Below, piece by piece: positions 35,915 to 40,235 of a DNA stretch of 40,235 nucleotides. The notes beneath the pieces are model-generated. The model was not told the origin of the DNA. It saw only the letters and a program-made list of their open reading frames with translations, and ran no database searches. This stretch comes from Verrucomicrobiales bacterium. GTDB lineage: Bacteria > Verrucomicrobiota > Verrucomicrobiia > Limisphaerales > UBA11320. The position numbers and the translations under genes are program-made. Location: assembly GCA_016793885.1 (NCBI GenBank), contig JAEUHE010000241.1:1-40235 (forward strand), in the 5' to 3' direction. Within the stretch, counting starts at the first letter, position 1, and every line of letters starts with the position of its first letter.

Positions 35915-36069
35915 GCTCATCAGATTTCATTTTAGGAGAATGCTTCAATCGAACCGCTCCAACAATAACTCTGCCGTGCCCGGCGGGCAGGTATCCATCA
36001 GCCTGACTCGTTCCCTTTGGAATAAACTCAAGGTCTGTTTTCGTCTGTAGTGCAATGGTCTCCTGCGGG

Positions 36070-36077
36070 AAGGGGCC
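36070..36077. repeat. Target-site duplication of the IS66 element, left copy
   Basis: AAGGGGCC, identical to 38534-38541 on the other side of the element. IS66 insertions generate 8 bp duplications. Confidence 0.92.
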
Positions 36078-36157
36078 GTAAGCGGTGATGTGACGACCCC
36101 CTGGCGGGTCAGCAGATTTGGGTTAGGCTTCTTGGTTCTCTCCGCATTGCAGCAGGT

Positions 36158-37714
36158 CTACGCCGCTCGGCTGACGTTTATCGCGCGAGCCTCTTTCCAC
36201 TTGATCGGCGTCAGTTCGCCTACGGTATGATTCGTGGTCGATGGAAGCCGAGTGAGCACGTCCTTCAGGTATTCATACGGCTCGATAGCGTGGATTCGGC
36301 AGTTAGCGATTAGAGTGTAGATCACCGCATTGCGCTGGCCCGCCTCTTCGGATCCGAAGAACATCCAGTTCCTTTTTCCGATTGCTGTCGGCCTGATTTT
36401 GTTCTCGATGAGGTTGTTTGTCCACTCGACCTCCCCGTGGTCGATGATCCGACCCAGCGCAGGCCACTGGTTCAACGCATATCGAATGGCTTCCCCCATC
36501 TTGCTCTTGGGCAGATACCGGGGCTGCAATCGAATCAGGGCGCGATGGAGCCGGTCGACTACCAGCCGGTGGCAGGATGCTCGTTTGACTTCGCGCATCA
36601 CCGCTCCGGCACGGTTCTCGCGGAGCTCGGCTTCCCATTGGTATAGCCAGCCCATCTGATTGAGGATCCATCCGACTTGTCGGGGCGCTTGCTTCTGAGC
36701 TTCAAAGAAGCCCCTCCTCGCGTGAGCCCAACAGCCAAAGAGGTCGGTCCCCGACCTGCTTTTGACGAACGCTGGATACGCACCGTAACCGTCGCACTGG
36801 ATCTTCCCCTTGAAGTCAGGCCCTAGCAGGGAGTCCAAGCACTTGGCTGCCCGGCTCGCATGCCACTCGAAAATCACACATCTTCCGGGGACATGCCCCG
36901 TCCACAGATAACCTTGGCTACATTCACCATTTCCGGGATCCAGATATTTGATTGGCGTCTCATCCAGCTGCACGTAAGGACTGACTTGGAAGTCGGCTTT
37001 GATACACCTGACGATGGCTTCCAGGAGTGTTGATCCTTGCTTCATCCACAACACCATCTGCTGACGAGCGATGAAGACCCCATGTCGTTCCCAGAAAATC
37101 GATTGCTGACGGTAGAACGGCAGATGATCCGAAAACTTGCTCACCAAGAGATAGGCCAGGAGTCCGGGAGCCGCCATCCCGCTGGCACGTTCTGGAGCTG
37201 GTGCCACCACCGGCGGCATTGCTCGGTCGGCCACTCGCACATACTTGGGCCGAACGATCTCCAGCCAAAAGAACTTGCCAGGTTGGTAGTCGAGTTGACG
37301 GCTAACCTCCTGGCCGATCTCTTTCCATTTCTCGGGTTCGGCTTGCACGTCCTTAGGCTCGATGACGTTCTTCACTACTTCCAAGTTGTCCGGCGTACGA
37401 ACCCGAGTGGAACTGTTACGCTCGCTGCGCCGAGGGGATGGAGTCGCTGGCTTGGCAGGCACGGGAACCGACACCTCGGTTTTATCCAAGCCACTTAAGA
37501 GCAGTTCCAACTGGGCGCTGCTCAACTGTTCGCTCTTTTTGCCAAAGTAGCGACGTGCCAGGGCATCGAGCTTTTGTCGTAGCAGCGAGATCTCCAATCT
37601 GGACTCTTTGAGTGCCTCTTGCAGTTGCGCGATCGTCTGCGAGGAGGCTTGCTGCAACTCATTCAGCTGCTGCTGCAGCTGAGTCATTTGATGTTGCAGT
37701 GAGGCGAAGTTCAT
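36158..37714 (-). CDS. tnpC: IS66-family transposase TnpC
   Basis: A 518 aa DDE transposase. The N-terminal coiled coil/leucine zipper is at about 7-58 (glutamine- and leucine-rich), followed by the RRYFGKKSEQL block. The catalytic core has D251 (VQLDETPI), D308 (IQCDGYGAYP) and E437 (NNLIENKIRP). A zinc-binding-like CWAHARRGF motif is at 328-336. The C-terminal IS66 tail (AGQRNAVIYTLIANCRIHAIEPYEYLKDVL) is present. It starts 78 bp after tnpB. Full length, likely active. Confidence 0.95.
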   Translation of the reverse strand: MNFASLQHQMTQLQQQLNELQQASSQTIAQLQEALKESRLEISLLRQKLDALARRYFGKKSEQLSSAQLELLLSGLDKTEVSVPVPAKPATPSPRRSERNSSTRVRTPDNLEVVKNVIEPKDVQAEPEKWKEIGQEVSRQLDYQPGKFFWLEIVRPKYVRVADRAMPPVVAPAPERASGMAAPGLLAYLLVSKFSDHLPFYRQQSIFWERHGVFIARQQMVLWMKQGSTLLEAIVRCIKADFQVSPYVQLDETPIKYLDPGNGECSQGYLWTGHVPGRCVIFEWHASRAAKCLDSLLGPDFKGKIQCDGYGAYPAFVKSRSGTDLFGCWAHARRGFFEAQKQAPRQVGWILNQMGWLYQWEAELRENRAGAVMREVKRASCHRLVVDRLHRALIRLQPRYLPKSKMGEAIRYALNQWPALGRIIDHGEVEWTNNLIENKIRPTAIGKRNWMFFGSEEAGQRNAVIYTLIANCRIHAIEPYEYLKDVLTRLPSTTNHTVGELTPIKWKEARAINVSRAA

Positions 37715-37792
37715 CGGAGTCGATGGTCTGACGACGCCGATGAAAACTCGTTCAAACTTTGTGAATAATTTGTGCGCTCGTGCAGAGTGCTC

Positions 37793-38149
37793 TCACTTCG
37801 CGCCCTCGTACCAAGCACGACGGCCCGCATCCTTGAGTTCCACGCCGTCGAGTAAGAGTTGGAGCGCTTGCGGGGCGAGCTGAAGTTTACTCCCCGATTC
37901 GGTAGCACTCTGGGGCCAGCGGTAAGTTCCTTCCTCGAGACGCTTCATTAGGATGCACACACCAGTTCCGTCGAAATACAGAATCTTGATCCTATTCCGA
38001 CGGCGGTTGCCAAAGACAAAGAGAGCGCCACTCTTCGGATCCTCTCCCAGCTGTTGCTGAGCTGCGGCCCACAGACCGGTAAAACTGGCGCGCAAGTCGC
38101 ACGGTGCGGTGGCCAGGAACACTTTCAGGTGAGAGTGAAAGCTTAGCAT
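37793..38149 (-). CDS. tnpB: IS66 accessory protein TnpB (Orf2)
   Basis: A 118 aa IS66 Orf2 protein needed for transposition; its exact role is not known. Typical blocks are VFLATAPCDLRASFTGL near the start, GALFVFGNRRRNRIKILYFDGTGVCILMKRLEEGTYRWP in the middle and LQLLLDGVEL near the end. I chose ATG 38149, which overlaps the tnpA stop (ATGCTAA); a TTG five codons upstream (38164) is possible. Confidence 0.92.
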   Translation of the reverse strand: MLSFHSHLKVFLATAPCDLRASFTGLWAAAQQQLGEDPKSGALFVFGNRRRNRIKILYFDGTGVCILMKRLEEGTYRWPQSATESGSKLQLAPQALQLLLDGVELKDAGRRAWYEGAK

Positions 38150-38472
38150 GGGCTCTGGAGGCAACGCAGGAGGCGGGCTGCCAGTTCAATTTGGTCTACC
38201 GAGGTGAGACGCACTCGAGCGAGAGCGCCGACTTCCACAGTGAGGGAGGTCGGTTCACTGGGGGCGAGCTCAACCTGCGCGAAGGCGATAGGCTGTTTCC
38301 TCTGGGCCGATCGATGTCGCCAGGCCGCGAAGGTGGTGTAATTGAGCCCATGCTTGCGGACGAAGGCGGCTGCGGATAAACCGCTGGAATCGAACTTAGC
38401 CAGTAGGCGAGCCCTGCGAGCAGCCTTGGCTGCCCGGCGCCGAAGACGGACGGAACTTTGAGGTGATTTCAT
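38143..38472 (-). CDS. tnpA: IS66 accessory protein TnpA (Orf1)
   Basis: A 109 aa basic protein with a helix-turn-helix (about 20-55: LLAKFDSSGLSAAAFVRKHGLNYTTFAAWRH). IS66 Orf1 proteins bind DNA and support transposition. It is the first gene of the element, and its stop overlaps the tnpB start by 7 bp. Confidence 0.9.
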   Translation of the reverse strand: MKSPQSSVRLRRRAAKAARRARLLAKFDSSGLSAAAFVRKHGLNYTTFAAWRHRSAQRKQPIAFAQVELAPSEPTSLTVEVGALARVRLTSVDQIELAARLLRCLQSPC

Positions 38473-38533
38473 GCGACGCCTCCATACCAGCTCGCGCCGC
38501 TATCCGCCAGGGGGTCGACAAATCACCGCTTAC

Positions 38534-38541
38534 AAGGGGCC
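38534..38541. repeat. Target-site duplication of the IS66 element, right copy
   Basis: AAGGGGCC, identical to 36070-36077. Confidence 0.92.
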
Positions 38542-38764
38542 GCCAAGCTCGAATCCATTCCAACAGACCCCATCGGCCACTTCTGGCAAACAACACGTGC
38601 CGACTGCGACCCAAGCATTCGACTCGGTCGGAGCGCTGCTCGATTCGATTGACCTCGCTTCGTTATCCCAACCAGACTTGCCTGACCTGCAAGCGCAGCG
38701 ATTCATTCGCGAGTTTAACCTCAAACCCGCAAACAGAAATTGGCGTTACGTCTCAGCGCTTTAT

Positions 38765-38900
38765 GCATTTGAAGGTGCAAGGGAAGAAGGCGCGGCTAGT
38801 GCGTCTCACCTCTGCAGTCCAAATTCAACTGGCAGCACACCTCCTGCGTTGCCTCCAGAGCCCATGCGAAGCTTTCACTCTCACCTGAAAACGCACCGAA
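38765..38900 (+). pseudogene. Inverted fragment of another IS66 tnpA/tnpB junction
   Basis: Reads MHLKVQGKKARLVRLTSAV, then QIQLAAHLLRCLQSPC, matching the TnpA end VRLTSVDQIELAARLLRCLQSPC. It continues into MRSFHSHLK, the TnpB start (MLSFHSHLK). About 80 bp (38812-38892) are very similar to the complement of the intact element's junction. The TnpA stop is lost (TAA to CGA). The upstream 38542-38764 segment has an open frame (VGALLDSIDLASLSQPDLPDLQAQRFIREF) of unknown origin. Confidence 0.75.
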
Positions 38901-38920
38901 TCGATTGTTATTGTGGGTAG

Positions 38921-39040
38921 CGCCGAAGGTTAGCCGTTAAAGGCGAGGCCGTGGGCCGGAAGGGACTTCTGCGGTTCGCCAGCATCGTTAGCCCAGAAAC
39001 TCTGCTTGCCTGGCATCGTCGTCTCGATGAGTGGATCCCC
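38921..39040 (+). pseudogene. N-terminal remnant of the integrase-core transposase
   Basis: Reads [19 protein letters not shown], then [19 protein letters not shown]. This is the N-terminal block (VTPETLLRWHR-like) of the same rve transposase type whose C-terminal remnants are at 2757, 19923 and 27997. Both flanks are lost. Confidence 0.72.
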
Positions 39041-39074
39041 CGTCAAAGGCCGTCCCAGACGCGTTGGCTCTCCC

Positions 39075-39815
39075 TCAACCCAAGAGGGCCAGGATCACTT
39101 TGCACCGCTCGCTTTCAGAATATTCTTCCGGTTTGAGAATGCGGTCCTGAAAGTGCATCCAAGTCTTGGTTTCGAGGTCAAAATATTGAGCGGCTCCTTT
39201 TCCCAGGAACAGCTTATAGTCCAATTTAGGATAACCCGCGGCGACATAGCCAGGGTAGTAGAATTCATAACCGCGGAGCTTCAAGTGGTCCACGGTCAGC
39301 AGGATCAAATATTTGCCCAGACTGTACCGCTTGTAAGCAGGATCGAAGAAATGAAGGATGGACGCTGCGGAACGCTCTCCCAGGTCGAAGTAACCCCCTG
39401 CAATCAGCTTATCCTCATCAAAAATTGAAATGCATTGCGTCCCGAACAGGTTCCGGCGGCCGGACTTTTCATTCCACAGGCAATCCTCAATGCTTGGGGG
39501 CCCGAAGAAATCAATCGAATCCCAGTAGCGGCTGTAGAGTTCCTCATGATCCAGGCGGATGCTCACGAAGTTTTCGATGCTGACTTTGAAAGATCGGGTT
39601 CGTTTTCTGATCCTTCTATGTGAGCCTCCATCTCGCAATTCCAGGAGGGGAAAGCGCAACCAGTGGAGTCGATGCACCCCCTGAGCGTTGTCAGCGATCA
39701 TGTGGGTGGCCGTAAAAATGGTCTGGTTTATCCGGTACCACCCCAGAGCCAGGTACCGATCCAGCTCTGAACCGGAAAGGGAGTCGGGGGTCAAAGCTTT
39801 GTGATAGGCGAGCAA
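39075..39815 (-). CDS. Arginyl/leucyl-tRNA--protein transferase-like protein
   Basis: A 246 aa member of the ATE/Bpt family, which adds Arg or Leu from aminoacyl-tRNA to protein N-termini to mark them for degradation. Conserved blocks are [18 protein letters not shown] (19-36), [22 protein letters not shown] and ELYSRY, followed by the GNAT-like core [35 protein letters not shown] and [13 protein letters not shown]. The start is TTG at 39815; an in-frame TAA lies four codons upstream, so the protein is not longer. It lacks the N-terminal Cys cluster of eukaryotic ATE. The choice between Arg and Leu donor cannot be made from sequence alone. Confidence 0.85.
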   Translation of the reverse strand: MLAYHKALTPDSLSGSELDRYLALGWYRINQTIFTATHMIADNAQGVHRLHWLRFPLLELRDGGSHRRIRKRTRSFKVSIENFVSIRLDHEELYSRYWDSIDFFGPPSIEDCLWNEKSGRRNLFGTQCISIFDEDKLIAGGYFDLGERSAASILHFFDPAYKRYSLGKYLILLTVDHLKLRGYEFYYPGYVAAGYPKLDYKLFLGKGAAQYFDLETKTWMHFQDRILKPEEYSESERCKVILALLG

Positions 39816-39869
39816 GCGGTCGATTTATTAGCGGAACCACCGAGCGGTCAGAAAGCAAATTCCTACCGG

Positions 39870-40235
39870 ATGGATTGGGTCGAAAGCGGAACTACCTACA
39901 CGGGAGGGGCCCCATCCTGCGTATGGAGTTCCTCCTTCAGGAGGTGGGATGCCCAAAGTCACGACGGTGCCGCCTCCGCTTGAAAGCGGAACTACGTACG
40001 TGGGAGCGAGGCTCTCGGCGTATGGAGTTCCTCCTTTAGCCCAATCCATGCAGTCGTTCAGCACGCGTTTGCTTGATCTTTTTGCGAAATCCTTCGTTGT
40101 TCGTCGCTTACGTATTTCGCTCAATACGCTCGCTCCTCACGCCTCGGTTTTCGCAAAAACCTACTACGCAACCGCATGCCGCCCTACTGCATGGATTGGG
40201 CTTTAGGAGGTGCGGTGCTCAGAGTCACGACCGTG
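39870..40235. repeat. Direct-repeat array with ~100 bp period, continuing past the window
   Basis: Unit 1 (39882-39937) and unit 2 (39982-40036) both begin GAAAGCGGAACTAC and end GCGTATGGAGTTCCTCCTT. Between them lies GGAGGTGGGATGCCCAAAGT, then CACGACGGTG; a copy of this part restarts at about 40204 (GGAGGTGCGGTGCTCAGAGT) and runs to the end. ATGGATTGGG occurs at 39870 and 40193 and inverted at 40039-40049. The region has no convincing gene. Confidence 0.75.

Larger units (their letters stand above)
36078..38533 (-). mobile_element. Complete IS66-family insertion sequence (2456 bp)
   Basis: Carries tnpA, tnpB and tnpC on the minus strand. The ends are inverted repeats starting GTAAGCGGTGAT and sharing CGACCCCCTGGCGG, with 28 of 30 positions alike. 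The element is flanked by an exact 8 bp duplication (AAGGGGCC). The intact target duplication and open frames point to a recent insertion. Confidence 0.95.

Noticed and set aside
39882..40036. CRISPR array
   Set aside because: Only two to three imperfect units of over 50 bp with ~45 bp between that is itself repeated; no spacers and no cas genes.

Overview
The window looks like an accessory region of a Verrucomicrobiota chromosome. Nothing names the organism directly. The inference rests on a secreted protein built of GloVer (Gloeobacter/Verrucomicrobia) repeats, several long secreted proteins ending in a similar W...L(E/Q)xS...F(Y/F/H)R module, a SASA-type carbohydrate esterase, a C39-RHS fusion, and many genes with weak or no Shine-Dalgarno sequence. 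No tRNA, rRNA or CRISPR array was seen.

Layout. (1) 1-2755: an IS21-family element (istA-istB, 4 bp overlap) missing about 5 bp at the window edge; its right end abuts a truncated integrase-type transposase. (2) 3196-15663, all minus strand: a defence island. Transcription order is HNH endonuclease-HIT protein, then hsdR, a DUF1016/YhcG PD-(D/E)XK nuclease, hsdS, an OLD-like ATPase-TOPRIM protein, a decayed 5' piece of hsdM, a DUF5131 (Gp37/Gp68) three-Cys protein, its partner TcmP, and an intact hsdM. Almost every junction is an ATGA overlap, so the block should be translated as a coupled unit. (3) 15967-17616: an AlkB-like dioxygenase and small unknown genes. (4) 17857-27513, mostly minus strand: secreted proteins (GloVer repeat protein, BNR-repeat metallopeptidase, small unknown exported protein, SASA esterase), interrupted by decayed transposase and TolB-like remnants. 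(5) 28300-35914, plus strand: a 1672-residue C39-peptidase/RHS protein followed 16 bp later by a Calx-beta/TSP3 secreted protein. (6) 36070-38541: a complete IS66 element with an 8 bp target duplication, then an inverted fragment of a second IS66 and another transposase remnant. (7) 39075-39815: a protein-arginyl/leucyl transferase. (8) About 39870-40235: a roughly 100 bp repeat array running off the window.

The most interesting part is the defence island. A DUF5131-TcmP pair sits inside a type I restriction-modification operon, exactly where an older hsdM began; a frameshifted piece of that older hsdM is still visible between the OLD-like gene and DUF5131. This suggests a cassette carrying DUF5131-tcmP-hsdM replaced the original methylase. 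Upstream, an HNH nuclease whose N-terminus resembles the sulfur-binding domain of phosphorothioate-dependent enzymes overlaps a HIT gene. One family of integrase-like transposase has left four decayed pieces across the window, so the region has been repeatedly invaded.
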